Source of the DNA: Sambucus nigra
Taxonomy: Eukaryota; Streptophyta; Magnoliopsida; Dipsacales; Adoxaceae
Length of the DNA: 64,000 nt
NCBI GenBank assembly: GCA_949130495.1
Contig: OX422215.1
Coordinates: 72,679,244 to 72,743,243 of the forward strand
Reading direction: 5' to 3'
This document shows, piece after piece, positions 1-10,018 of the stretch (its first letter is position 1; each line of letters starts with the position of its first letter). The position numbers were made by a program, and so were the translations under genes. Below the pieces are notes generated by a model. It ran no database searches. It was not told the origin of the DNA and was given only the letters and a program-made list of their open reading frames with translations.

Positions 1-1100
1 GTGATCGCCATGGCATATTATTTTTCGTAGACTCAACCACAGCAGCCAGTGCCACCTATCGTCCAGGCCCACCTATGGCCGTTAGATTAGGAGTAAGTGA
101 GGGAGGCCTTTCAAAAAGGACATCCTCCTGAGTTTCAGGGTAGCTCGGATGTAGTGGCATTAGCCCCGTGGGAGAAGGACATTACACGCCATCTTCGCCT
201 TGTGGAGTACAATGAGGCCGAGAGACAGATACTGGTTACTTTTAAGCTAGTAGGTGAAGCATTGTAGTGGTGGGAGTCGATTACCACGATAGAGGAGAGT
301 GATGTTATGACTATAGCAGAGTTTTGGGTGCGGTTTGACCGCAAGTATTTTCCATTAGCCATCCAGATAGAGTCGCGGTGGAAATTTTTGGATGTTACTC
401 AGGGAGACAAGTCGGTGGCTGAATATGAGGAGGAGTTTACCGGTCCAGTCAACTTTATGCCCGATAAGGTGAACACGGAGGAGAAGAAGATGCTGAAGTT
501 CATTGATGGACTCACTTGAAGGATCAGGCAACACTTATTTGGTAACCTGACATTGACCACCTACTTCAAGGTCGTTAATGTCGCACTACTTCATTGACTG
601 GACCATCACTTCCATCTGAAGGAAAGTAAGAGAGCAGGAGATACTAGTCCATCCAGTAGACCAAGAGAGAATCGTGTCGGTGGAGCACTGCAGCAGTATG
701 GGGGGAGACAACAGGAGAGGGATTCTCGATAGCGGGTCCGGCTAAGAGGTTTCGATCGGGAGGTTTTCAGCCAGAGAGTAATAGGTATAGATATGGTCAG
801 CTAGGCCCTCAGCATCAACACCACCAGCAGCAGCATGTTCCCCAGGGCCTCCAGGGCCAAGGGAATAATAAGGGAGGCCAATAGGGCCAACGACCGGGAC
901 AACCTCAATAAGGCCAGAGGCAGGGAGATTTCCCAGGATGTTATTTCATTTTTGGATAGTTAGGCTATCGAAGGAAGGACTGTCAGCAGCCAGGAAGAGG
1001 CCCTCATTAGGGTGCTCAGTAGGGACAACAAGCACAGTTACCCCCGGTAGTACCAGTCCCATAGCCAAAGGGGCAGCTGTAGTACGTACGTGTTTATAAC
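1..1100 (+). pseudogene. Retrotransposon gag (decayed), outer chromovirus
   Basis: Frame 1 can be read from base 1 to about 730 as a gag capsid-like sequence interrupted by several stops (TAG at 28, further TAG/TAA near 91-99, TAG at 265, TGA after 519). The longest open piece is 307-519 (70 aa), which includes the FWVRFDRKYFP stretch typical of plant gypsy gag. Downstream the sequence becomes rich in Gln and Arg, as expected before a zinc knuckle. A degraded knuckle is visible in frame 3 at 939-983: it begins and ends with Cys, but the second Cys and the His are lost and a TAG lies inside. Gag would form the virus-like particle. The protein start is outside the window. Confidence 0.8.
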
Positions 1101-1149
1101 ATCCGGGATACAATTCTACCATATGTGCAGTAGGTGCTGCCAATAGTTT

Positions 1150-1500
1150 AGGGTAAGTTTTATATTCATGGGCATATAGGTAGGGTGTTGTTTGATATGG
1201 GAGCTTCCTATTCATTTATATCCACCAAATTTGCAAGCACGGTGGGCCTACTTGAGATAATCAACATTTATTATTATGTGTGTAGACCCACCATTGGGCA
1301 GTGGTGACCTTATACACTTCATTTGTAGGATGGTAGATATAGATGTTTGTATATTATATTTATCTGAAGACTTGCTCATTTTGGATATAGTGGGGTATGA
1401 TGTCATTTTGGGTATGGATTGGTTAGCAGGGTACCGAGCAATGGTGGATTGCTTCGATAGGACCACTGTGTTCTCTATTCCAGGATAGGATATGTTCCAC
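1150..1500 (+). pseudogene. Retropepsin-like aspartic protease (decayed), outer chromovirus
   Basis: Frame 3 around 1,185-1,220 reads VLFDMGASYSFIS, the flap-side active-site region of a gypsy protease. The catalytic triplet D-S/T-G reads D-M-G here, so the residue next to the catalytic Asp is not the usual Ser/Thr. A frameshift near 1,275 moves the reading to frame 1, where 1,276-1,488 is open and ends with the VILGMDWLAGYRAMVDC block that normally closes this domain. The protease would cleave the gag-pol polyprotein. It lies between gag and RT in the usual position. The frameshift and altered active-site triplet make it non-functional. Confidence 0.8.
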
Positions 1501-1584
1501 ATGGCGATGCTTATTCCTGAAGGAGGGTCAGTCACGTATCTTTATTATATTGAGGAAGAGACCTCACAGGAGGTGGTTATTTCC

Positions 1585-2361
1585 TTGGATTCGATTCCGG
1601 CAGTGAGGGAGTTTGCAGATGTGTTCCAGGAGATACCCAAATTGCCACCAAGTTGAGAGATAGAGTTTGTAATTGACTTAGCACCTGATACTAGGCCGAT
1701 TGCAAGTGCACCATATAGCATGGCCCCGTTAAAGATGTGGGAACTGAGAGATTAGTTTCAACAGCACTTGGGATAAGGTTTTATCAAGCGGAGTACATCA
1801 CCGCGGGGTTCACCGGTATTGTTTGTGAAGAAGAGAGATGGGTTGCTTCACTTGTGTGTGGACTATATGGAGATTAATAAAGTCACTATTTGAAACAAGT
1901 ATTTGTTTCTTCGAATCAATGACTTATTCGACCTGTTGAGAGGAGCAGCGTACTTCTCCAAGATAGACTTGAGTTCGGGGTATCATCATTTTCTCATTAG
2001 GGAGGAAGACGTTCCTAATTATACATTCCTAATGCGGTATAGATCGTATGAGTTCAAGGTGATGTCATTTGGGTTGACTACTGCACCAGCAATGTTCATG
2101 GATCTCATAAAAATGATGTTCAGGGATTTTCTGGACCAGTTTATGATCATATTCATAGAGGATATTCTAGTGTATTCTCGAATAGAGGGCGAGCACGTAG
2201 AGCATCTGCTTATGGTTTTACAGATATTACGGGACCATCTACTTTACACCAAGCTTGAGAAGTGCAGATTCTGGCTGATGGGGGTACTATTTTTGGGCCA
2301 TGTTGTATCGGATAGAGGGATTTGTATGGATTCGAGTAAGGTATCACCAGTGAGGGAGTGA
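1585..2361 (+). pseudogene. Reverse transcriptase (decayed, active-site Asp replaced), outer chromovirus
   Basis: Frame 1 reads through the protease-RT linker (from about 1,585) and the whole RT domain. Stops occur in the linker/RT start (about 1,654), at about 1,753, about 1,774 and about 1,891. From 1,903 to 2,361 it is open (152 aa). Recognisable blocks are the [15 protein letters not shown] fingers region, [11 protein letters not shown] with the first catalytic Asp kept, [12 protein letters not shown], and FIEDILVYS. The last is the YxDD box, in which the first of the two Asp is Glu (GAG at about 2,158-2,160). The enzyme would copy element RNA into cDNA; this residue change alone would be expected to disable it. 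Neighbours are protease upstream and RNase H downstream. Confidence 0.9.
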
Positions 2362-3090
2362 GGACATCCCACGACACCAACAGAGGTTCAGATCTTTTTG
2401 GGGTTGGTCGGGTATTATCGTCGCTTCATAAAAGGATTCTTGAAGATTGTGGGCCTATTAACTAATCTGACTCACAAGGGGGTACCGTTCTTTTGGGATG
2501 ACTATTGTCAATTAGCTTTTGATGATATAAACGACAAATAGACTTCAGCGCCCGTGCTCCCACTGCCTATGGGAGGGTGGAGTATAGTGTTTTTATAGAT
2601 GCGTCCCTACAGGGACTTGGGGGTGTATTACAACAAGTGGATAGGGCTATAGCTTAAGAATATCGCAAGCTTAAGCCCCACGAGAAGAATTACCCCACAC
2701 ATGACCTGTAGTTAGTAGCAGTTATGTTTTCCTTAAGGACTTGGAGGCACTACCTTTTATTTGAGCGGTTTAGCTTATTCACGGACCATAAGTCTCTACA
2801 TTATCTGTTCAAGCAAAAGGATCTTAATATGCGGCAGCGAAGATGGTTGGAGTTCATAAAGGATTACCAGTTTGATATTTAATATCATCTTGGGATGGAT
2901 ATCATGGTGGCAGAAGCATTGAGTTGACGACCTACGGGGGACATAACGGAGGTTTGGAAGGCAAAATGAGATGAACTTCGCCATGATGACAAGGTTGCCT
3001 GAATATGTTTGGCAGTGTTGGCTTTCACTCTCGAGATTATTATACGGGTGGTAAAAGCATATGCCGAAGATTAGAGTTTTGATAGGATAG
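2362..3090 (+). pseudogene. RT connection and RNase H domain (decayed), outer chromovirus
   Basis: After the TGA at 2,359-2,361, frame 1 continues as the connection region (FLGLVGYYRRFIKGF). A frameshift near 2,580 then moves the RNase H core to frame 3: FIDASLQGLGG carries the first catalytic Asp, and TDHKSLHYLF the later Asp. The Glu of the second catalytic block (THDL-E) is a TAG stop at about 2,709. Further stops follow (about 2,655, 2,880 and 2,926). RNase H would remove RNA from the RNA:DNA hybrid. It joins directly to the integrase zinc-binding region at about 3,094. Confidence 0.85.
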
Positions 3091-3686
3091 GGTTTGCCAG
3101 TTGCTGGTAGAGAGGGGGAGTCCTACTCGATCAATTCTAAGGGAGGATTACGCTTCAACGGAAGACTCGTTGTTCCGAAGGATAAGGAGTTGAGACACAT
3201 AGTGATGACAGAGCCTCATGGGTCAATGTTTGCAGTACATACCAGTGAGGATAAGATGTACCAGGATATGCGTAGGCGGTACTGGTGATCTAGGATGAAG
3301 TGGGACATAACAGAGTTTATCTCAAAGTTCACTACATGCCAATTAGTGAAGATAGACCACTAGAGACCGATAGGGATATTACAATCGTTGGAGATTTATG
3401 TCTGGAAATGGGAGAGAATCTCTATGGATTTCATTATTGGGTTATCGACGTCAGAAAGGATTCACGATTCCATCTGGGTTATCATGGCTCGCCTGACTAA
3501 GGTGTCCAACTTTCTGTCAGTTCATACGGATTTTAAGAAGAGACACTAGGCCCAGCTATTTATTACCTAGATAGTGAGGTTACATGGGGGACCAATTAGT
3601 ATCGTGTTCGATGGTGATAAGATTTTTGTGTCCCACTTTTAGCAGGGCTTTCAGGAGGTGATTGGCACGGATTTACGGTTGAGTAT
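3091..3686 (+). pseudogene. Integrase, N-terminal part and most of the catalytic core (split by insertion)
   Basis: The open piece 3,094-3,288 is the integrase N-terminal region with the two His of the HHCC zinc site (PHG... VHTSED). Past a TGA and a frameshift, the Cys pair reads F-x-x-C, so the first Cys is lost. The catalytic core continues with the first Asp in SMDFIIGLS and the second in SIVFDGDK; stops lie in between. The reading breaks at 3,686 in the middle of the conserved segment before the third catalytic residue and resumes at 12,039 with STAYHPQ. Integrase inserts the cDNA into the host genome. The sharp break coincides with the LTR start of the nested element. Confidence 0.88.
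3682..3686 (+). repeat. Left target-site duplication of nested element (AGTAT)
   Basis: The five bases before the nested LTR read AGTAT. The five bases after the right LTR (12,039-12,043) read AGTAC. The interrupted integrase codons need AGT-ACG, so AGTAC is likely the original target and the left copy carries one C-to-T change. Confidence 0.8.
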
Positions 3687-4337
3687 TGATATGACACATA
3701 TTACACCCTACCGCGGACTGAGGACAATATGCCTACATTGAATCATAATGTTGTAGCCCAAAACGTACAGGATGCGACCCCCACTCACAGACCGCAACCC
3801 TAACATGCTTGCTCACCTGGCCAAGACCCCACATACATAGGATGCGGCCCCTTACATGTTATAGGGTGCAACCCCAGTTTATTTACTTAACCGGCCACAA
3901 CCCCTTTTGCTTCATCAGCAGTCACACAGCATCTGCACCTCCTATAAATAGAGGTCCATGCCTCGAGATAGGGGGTTCTGGGTTCATTTCTTACGCCAAC
4001 ACTTAGTTCATAGCTGATTATTCTCTCTACGACGCTTGTCATAGCTTAGGGACTACTCTCCAGCATCGCAGTCATTGTCCTAACATCCCCTTAATCATCA
4101 TATTCACGTATTATCTTATATTCTCATGCTTGTACGCGTCTTTAGGCCTAATTACCATGTACCAAACAACACATATATTGATAATGAGGCACCAAAGTGG
4201 ACGTAGGCTCATTTTAATAGTCGAATCACTCTATATCCTGTCTTTAATCTCTGTTTACTTGTTCTATTTGCTTATTATGTACTTTGTACTTGACTTGTTG
4301 CACGAGAACGACAAGTGGACGATTTCTCGTATCATCA
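3687..4337 (+). repeat. 5' LTR of nested element
   Basis: It begins TGATATGACA and ends TATCATCA, giving TGAT...ATCA terminal inverted repeats. It aligns along its full length with 11,388-12,038. It contains a TATA box (CTATAAATAG) around 3,942-3,951 and several dispersed GC words of the form GCRRCCCC. The 60-110 aa reading frames seen inside it are not genes. Confidence 0.9.
3942..3951 (+). promoter_or_regulatory. TATA box of nested 5' LTR
   Basis: CTATAAATAG is kept in both LTR copies (also at about 11,643-11,652) and is followed by the same downstream sequence. It is the most likely core promoter for the element's sense transcript. Confidence 0.65.
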
Positions 4338-4340
4338 ATC

Positions 4341-4358
4341 TGGTGCCATCTATGGGAA
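4341..4358 (+). other. Primer-binding-site-like sequence of nested element
   Basis: Three bases after the 5' LTR the sequence reads TGGTGCCATCTATGGG. It resembles the TGGCGCC-type primer sites used by Tat/Ogre-type plant elements, with apparent C-to-T changes. The matching tRNA is not identified here. Confidence 0.5.
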
Positions 4359-5112
4359 TCGAGGTATTTTAATCTTGTTTCTCTATATTTTGAGTTCTTA
4401 AACACTTTTTTTATTCATGGGGATCCTTTGGATCATCATCTCACGGATGAATTTTGGTTAATTGAGCTCTATTTTGTATTCACACCCTCAAATGGGTATC
4501 ACATCTATTCAGTTCTATTTATGGGTCCCACTCTTTTTATGACCTTAGATCTATTTTTACATATCCCGATGATGTTTCCTCACCAAGATAACGCTGAGAA
4601 GTGTAAAAGGCAATAGCCTTATAAGGGCGAGTAGCTAGGGATGAGATCTATTTTCTTGTTCGCTACTTTATCAACCTATTATCTAGGGTTCCCTACTATG
4701 ATTCTGCCTTATTTTGCACCAAAAGGCTGTTCTGCCCTGAATAGACCCTAGTAGGCATGTTCTCCACGTTTTTCGTGTGAAAAATTCAGTTTTTATGTTC
4801 CGATTCAAGGATTGCCCATTCCTACCCAATAAGGGATGCGGCCTGGTAGTTTAACTGCCCTCTTGTCGCAGCCCCTATAGTGCAGTTGGTTTACAGCAGC
4901 TTCAAATCACGAGGGGATGAAATCAAGTGGCCTCAAGTTCAACCTTAGTGAATTCCATTCAAGGGCAGCGGCAGTACACATATGTGCCACACTGGCCGCG
5001 GCCCCAACAGTAAACCATGCAGCGTGCATCCCAACTTCATACTTGGTTAATCCTATATTTCTGTGGTCACTCACTTCTATTAGTTTTATCTCCAATTATA
5101 TATATCTTTAAA
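4359..5112. other. Leader/5' untranslated region of nested element
   Basis: No coding domain is recognised. Reading frames of 60-110 aa here overlap on both strands and match nothing I know. The stretch contains further GC words (GCGGCC, GCAGCCCC) and one CCGCGG at 4,996-5,001. Confidence 0.5.
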
Positions 5113-5640
5113 GACTATCAAAGCATAAAATGGAGGGAGAATCCATCCAAGAGCACAGAAGTCAAGGACGAGATTGTGCAGCTGTACAATCACCTCAATC
5201 ATCTCTACGACAACCATGCTTCACTTCAAACCCAGGTCAACTTTTTGACTCAGAGAGTTCTCATGCTAGAGGCCGCAGCCTCCTCAAGTGTGGATGCAGC
5301 ACCCAGAGTTACTGCTACCACCATCACTACTGCGGCACAAGAAGCTCCATCTGCAGAAGCAACCTACAAGAACCAAAAGAGGAAAGTGGAGAAAGCACAA
5401 AAAGGCTTTGAGGCCTACACACCGTTGGCCTTCCAGATTGAGAACATCTTCGAATTCATAAAGGAAGATAATCTGTTGAAATGGACAGAGAAGCTAAGAA
5501 CTCCACCCCACAAGAGGGATAAGGTCAAGTGGTGCAAATTCCACCAGGACCACGACCACCACATTGAGCAGTAAATTGCCCTGAAGGATGAAATTGAGAG
5601 GCTGGTTGGGCAGGGGATGCTGCAGTAGTTCCCCAAGGAC
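5113..5640 (+). pseudogene. Gag C-terminal region, Tat/Ogre type, internally shortened
   Basis: Frame 1 is open to a TAA at 5,572-5,574 and continues as homologous sequence to about 5,640. An N-terminal helical, coiled-coil-like segment (VQLYNHLNHLYDNHASLQTQ...) is followed by an Ala/Thr-rich linker and then YTPLAFQIENIF..., LRTPPHKRDK and WCKFHQDHDHHIEQ. This order and the C-x-F-H-x-D-H motif match the gag tail of Tat/Ogre elements, where a final Cys completes a zinc-binding site; here that position is the TAA stop. After the stop the frame continues IALKDEIERL as expected. The main capsid domain that normally lies between the two parts is not seen, suggesting an internal deletion or gag of a non-autonomous element. 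Confidence 0.7.
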
Positions 5641-6204
5641 GCTTAGGGGATGCAGCCTAGTATGATATGCCACATTCCCCTTTTTTATTCCCATATTTAT
5701 GTCTCTTTTGTTTCTTTTCTTAGTGAACATTCTCTTTAAACAAATTCATCCTGACTCTTGTAGTTTTTCAACTAAATCATGAACATATGAATGAATGAAT
5801 ATATGAAACTAGGTTGATCTTATATTGTTATACTTTGATTCTTGATTCCATTAAATGTTATCTTATAAAAGACTTTTTTTCTTAAAACAAATTCCAAATG
5901 GGGACATGTTATATCGGGAATAATTATATCCAGATGGGTCCACAACGCCCACCATGACACCTGACTATATGAAGGCAAATGATAATTGAAAATGGTGAAA
6001 GCAACTATTGAGAGCGGAAATTTAAGTTGGCTTACAACGTCACTCATGGAGACTATATCTCAGCATATGATGATCACATCTTTGGAAGCATCTGTCAGGA
6101 TGCGTTATTAGCCGCAGGGGCTTACAATGCATGTTCTTAGCTTTCGGGAAGCGTCATTAGCCGGGGGCTCATAATATCTAGTTAGGGATGGCTTTATATA
6201 TATC
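5641..6204. other. Non-coding internal region of nested element
   Basis: AT-rich sequence with no recognised domain. It holds degenerate relatives of the following minisatellite motif (for example the ATTAGCCG...GGCTTA phrases at about 6,108-6,170). Confidence 0.4.
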
Positions 6205-6640
6205 GACAGCTATGGGTAGCTTAATAACATAACCCAGTTCGGGAAGGCTTGATAGTATCCCGTATATTAGCTGTGGGTGGCTTAATAACATAACCCAGCC
6301 CGGGGAGGCTTGATAGTATCCTGTATATTAGCTGTGGGTGGCTTAATAACATAACCCAGCCCATGAAGGCTTGATAGTATCCCGTATATTAGATATGGGT
6401 GGCTTAATAACATAAACCCATCCCGAGGAGACTTGATAGTATCCCGTATATTAGTTGTGGGTGGCTTAATAACATAACCCAGCCCGGGGAGGCTTGATAG
6501 TATCCCGTATATTAGTTGTGGGTGGATTAATAACATAACCCAGCTCGAGGAGGCTTGATAGTATCCCCTATATTAGTTATGGGTGGCTTAATAACGTAAC
6601 CCTACCCAGGGAGGCTTGATAGTGTCCCATATGTCTATAG
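6205..6640 (+). repeat. Minisatellite, about seven units of 60-61 bp
   Basis: The phrases GCTTGATAGTATCCCGTATA and GGGTGGCTTAATAACATAAC recur every 60-61 bp about seven times, with few changes. Because 60 is divisible by three, an 84-residue minus-strand reading frame (6,282-6,536) stays open through the repeats; it is not a gene. Tandem repeats in the untranslated part of Tat/Ogre elements are well known. Confidence 0.9.
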
Positions 6641-7602
6641 AGGTCCATATCTAGAAGACAAAGGCCTGAAAGGTGCCACAACCACTAAGGAGTCCATCCA
6701 TTTACTCAATATGTAGCCAATAAAGATGGACTGAATTGCTAATATGCCACGGCTAGGTTGCAAACAGTCGCAACCTCTGCATTGCAATCTATTCATTAAA
6801 GAAACTAAGAGATGCTGCGATGATGGCTTGTATATGGATCTAGTTAAAGCTACAAAGGGTAAATGGCTTCAACCTTGTTGAAGAAATGCTATTGAAGATG
6901 TTGTCACGGTCCCATGTCCCATGCATTTAATTATAAGAAGAGACTGCAACTAATCTTAATCTAGCCGTCAAATTATGGGAAGCGGGAGTCATACAATTCA
7001 GCCGCAACCCCCAAGTTATTTTCTTTGGCTCTGCGACTGGGGGGAATATAGCCACATATGGAGTCAAAAAATTTGAAGTCTTTTAAGGAAAAATACAAGT
7101 TGTGAAAAGTCCAATGAAAAACACAACAGACCCCAGCCTATTTTGAGAAACCCCTCTCAAGGTAATGCCGCGGCCCTATATCTACTGGAAGTTTCACAAG
7201 TTCGTTCAATCAAGCAACAATTCAAATATGGAAATGACACTCATTCAAATATCAAAGGAGAGTATAAAGGAGAAAGTAAAGCAACAATTAAAAGAATTTC
7301 CCTCTGCAAGAAATAGTTATACATTCAAGCAGTAAAAAAGCATCAATTCAAGTATCAAAGCACTAGAGGAATAAGGTATGCAAATAATGTGCATAAACTA
7401 TCGATTTCCAAAAGAGGTCGTAGCCTTGATAATAAGGTTCGCAAAAACTTAAAAAGGTAAGCAGCCCTATATGTCAATCGGAACAAAAAATACAAGTTAA
7501 AAGAGGGATTTAATTAAGGCAAATAGAAAGATCAAGGGCTGAAACCTTGGCAAAAGATTGAAGTGTTGTTGTTATTCAGACAAAAGGTCGTAGCCTTGAA
7601 TA
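6641..7602. other. Non-coding internal region of nested element
   Basis: No protein domain or RNA gene recognised. It contains repeated GGTCGTAGCCTTGA-type phrases (about 7,424, 7,586; a relative at about 9,330) that look like decayed GCCGCGGCC words, and one intact CCGCGG at 7,168. Confidence 0.4.
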
Positions 7603-8999
7603 TCAGTAAAAAGTTACAAGGTTTAATAGGAACGCAGCCCAATGTTCAAAATTAAAACAAAAAGGACTAAGAGGTCGCATCATCTTCCTCATTTCCCTCT
7701 TCATCATCTGTAGCAGTCTCAGTCTCTTGCTCAGCTGCTGCAACCCTACCTCAGCCCTTAGTCTGGCTCTCTCCTTAGTTGCAGCCTTCATCTCAACCAC
7801 ACATTGCAAATGCTCAGTATCACCAAGTCCCCAAGAAAGAATTGTATCTTTAGATTCTGGGTAGGTTTTTATAACTTTTTACCTAATCTCTTGAAAGACG
7901 GGGATGTAGGCTCTATTGTTGGTGAGGTAGAATTCCCTTGAGCCTATGAATGAGTCTACGACGTTGTCTATGGCCAGTTGAAGTGCTGCGACGTGATCTT
8001 CCTCTATTTTCTTGATGGCCGCAGCATGGGCCTCAACATCATTGGCAGTATTGCTCTCCATCTCGTCGAACTTCCTATGGAGGAGTTTAAGTTTTCTATT
8101 TGATGAGGCCGCGGCCTCACCAGCATCAACGGCTTGAGCTTGAGAAATTTTCAAAGATTTTGCTGCATGTTTGAAACTATCCTCAACCTCCTTCTTAGCA
8201 TCATCCGCGGACTGAATCTTCTTGTTCGCGTCCATCTTATATGCCTCAAGTCTCGTAGCAAAGGATTTCTTTCCAACTTGAAAGGAAGCAGTCCTGGCAT
8301 TCTCCAGGTTCGAGGCATGCACCCTCTCCGCGGCATCTTTCAACTTATAGAGGGCTTCGTACTTTCTTTTTTGGGGCATCACAACATCCGCGGTATAAAA
8401 GGATATTAAATGTTGGGGGCAAAATATGAAGTATAAAAAAGGTATTGAAAATGTAAATTTTCATTTACTCTCAGCAAGTTGTGAAGGGAATAATCCTCCA
8501 CTAGACGATCCAGGTCCGCGACATCTGAAACCCTCTTCATTCTGTAGGCATCCCTCGCAGTAGTGTCCCAAGAAGACTCATGATTGGGCTGCCTAAGTTG
8601 AGGATGTGGACGGCCATCAGTGCCAGCACTGGCACGACCTTGAGGAGGTGCCGAGTTTGCATTGACAACCACTATTGTTGGAGGAAGAGGTGAATTTGAA
8701 ATATTGATTAGAGAGGTATTGTGGCCTTTAAACAGTTCAAAAGTTGTCATTAACCCTACCGCGGCCAGGTTGGCGCTAATGTCATCATCAAATGTACCCT
8801 CAAGCCTTCTTGGGTAGCAGGGTCTTTAGCCTGAGTTGAGGGCACGACAGGATCAACTAGATCACCAGCAGGAACTGCGGTAGCACATTTGGGCTTGCCC
8901 CTCTCCCTTTTCTCTGTTTAGAACCATTATTGAGGACGGTTGCATCCTCATCCATCTTCGCGAGTTGAGCTACTAACAGCTCTCTATCAATCTCCTCAC

Positions 9000-9081
9000 C
9001 TGAAGAAGAAATAAAGCAAGATTAAAATCAAAGTTGGGAGTAACTTCCGCGGAGTTAAAAATCAAAAGGGAAAAGTAATAC
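9000..9081 (-). other. Intron 2 of antisense gene
   Basis: On the minus strand it starts GTATTACTTTTCCC and ends TTTCTTCTTCAG after a T-rich tract. It is 82 bp, and its removal joins GAA-G to GT-GAG in frame. Confidence 0.75.
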
Positions 9082-9246
9082 CTTCTGTGCCCATTACTTT
9101 AGGCACAGACTCATTGGGAAAGAAGCCTCTTTTATAGATCGAAGATGAGGTTACAAGGGTGCTAAACTTCTTCTCATCAGCACCAACTGCTGTAACCTTT
9201 CCTACTCTTCTTTCTTGCCGCTCACTCAGTGGCAAATTTCTGAGAG

Positions 9247-9346
9247 CTGCACAAAAAGTTCAAATATTAGTTCAAAAGCAAGGAACATGGGAAGAACTGA
9301 AAATATAGGACGCGACTATAATTTAAAAGGCTGTAGCCTTGATTAC
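9247..9346 (-). other. Intron 1 of antisense gene
   Basis: On the minus strand it starts GTAATCAAGG and ends TTTTTGTGCAG, with an AT-rich body of 100 bp. Removing it keeps the reading frame from ...GRPFKL to ALRNLPLSERQ. Confidence 0.65.
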
Positions 9347-10018
9347 CAAGTTTGAAGGGACGTCCCCACTACCGTGGCATCTTGAAGGATTTCTTTCTCT
9401 CAGTCTCATCTGGGTGGATTTCCCACCCTTCTCCAGAAATATAAAAATACTTGCCCTTCCAATTTTTTTACAGTGGTAGGCTTTCCAGAATAAAGGGTCT
9501 CATCATTGTCGCGGAAAGAAAAGTAATAATACCATGCGAATTTTACGGAGTTTTCCTTTGAGAAGTAGAAGAGAGACAAAACTCCGCGGGAGTAATGTCT
9601 CTCTTAAATTTTCTATTCCACGACACTACAGCTGCAAGAATTGCCCTCCAACCATTGGGATCTACTTGGGTTGGGGCTAACTTCATCGTCTTAAAAATTC
9701 TTCTAACTGGAACTGGGACAGGTTGCCCCAGCCCATAAACAAAAGTGTGAAGGGGAAGCAGACCCCATCATCAGTAATTATAGAACATGGTATTTGGTCT
9801 GTGAAGGGTGCCGTGCAGACCACGTTCTCAAAAAATTCAAAGGCTTCAGCCACCTGATCAACCCACTCTTGAGTCATAATGCTGCGGATATTAAGGGCAG
9901 TAGGAGGTCTCTCAGCTCTACCATATGGGCTAGCAGGTGCGTCCCTAACCTCAGATGGACCAACCGTCGCGGCATCAATATCCATTAGCTAGTTACTTGA
10001 ATTAGCTTCTTCTTCCAT

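Larger units (their letters stand above)
7603..10018 (-). pseudogene. Antisense intron-containing gene of nested element (plant gypsy-type 'putative transposon' family), decayed
   Basis: Read on the minus strand, a start at 10,018-10,016 (MEEEANSSN, then a TAG, then MDIDAATV...) leads into a domain with FVYGLGQPVPVP, DPNGWRAI, WYYYFSFRDND and YFYISGEGWE phrases. These resemble the plant family annotated as putative gypsy-type transposon proteins (Pfam Transposase_28 from memory). Two GT-AG introns, 9,346-9,247 and 9,081-9,000, keep the frame across both joins (PFKL|ALRNLPLSERQ and MGTEGEEIDREL). The C-terminal part, 8,382-7,603, is a Lys/Glu/Ala-rich coiled coil in one frame broken by a single TAA at 7,881-7,879. 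There are also frameshifts (about 9,755 and around 8,800-8,880) and a TAG before the first intron. An additional intron between 8,480 and 8,383 is possible. The function is unknown. Confidence 0.65.

Noticed and set aside
4130..4616. Plus-strand hydrophobic reading frames resembling membrane proteins (also 11,510-12,006)
   Set aside because: They lie in the LTRs and leader of the nested element, differ between the two LTR copies, and are T-rich by composition.
6282..6536. An 84-aa minus-strand frame with internal repeats
   Set aside because: It is a shadow of the 60-bp minisatellite, whose unit length is divisible by three.
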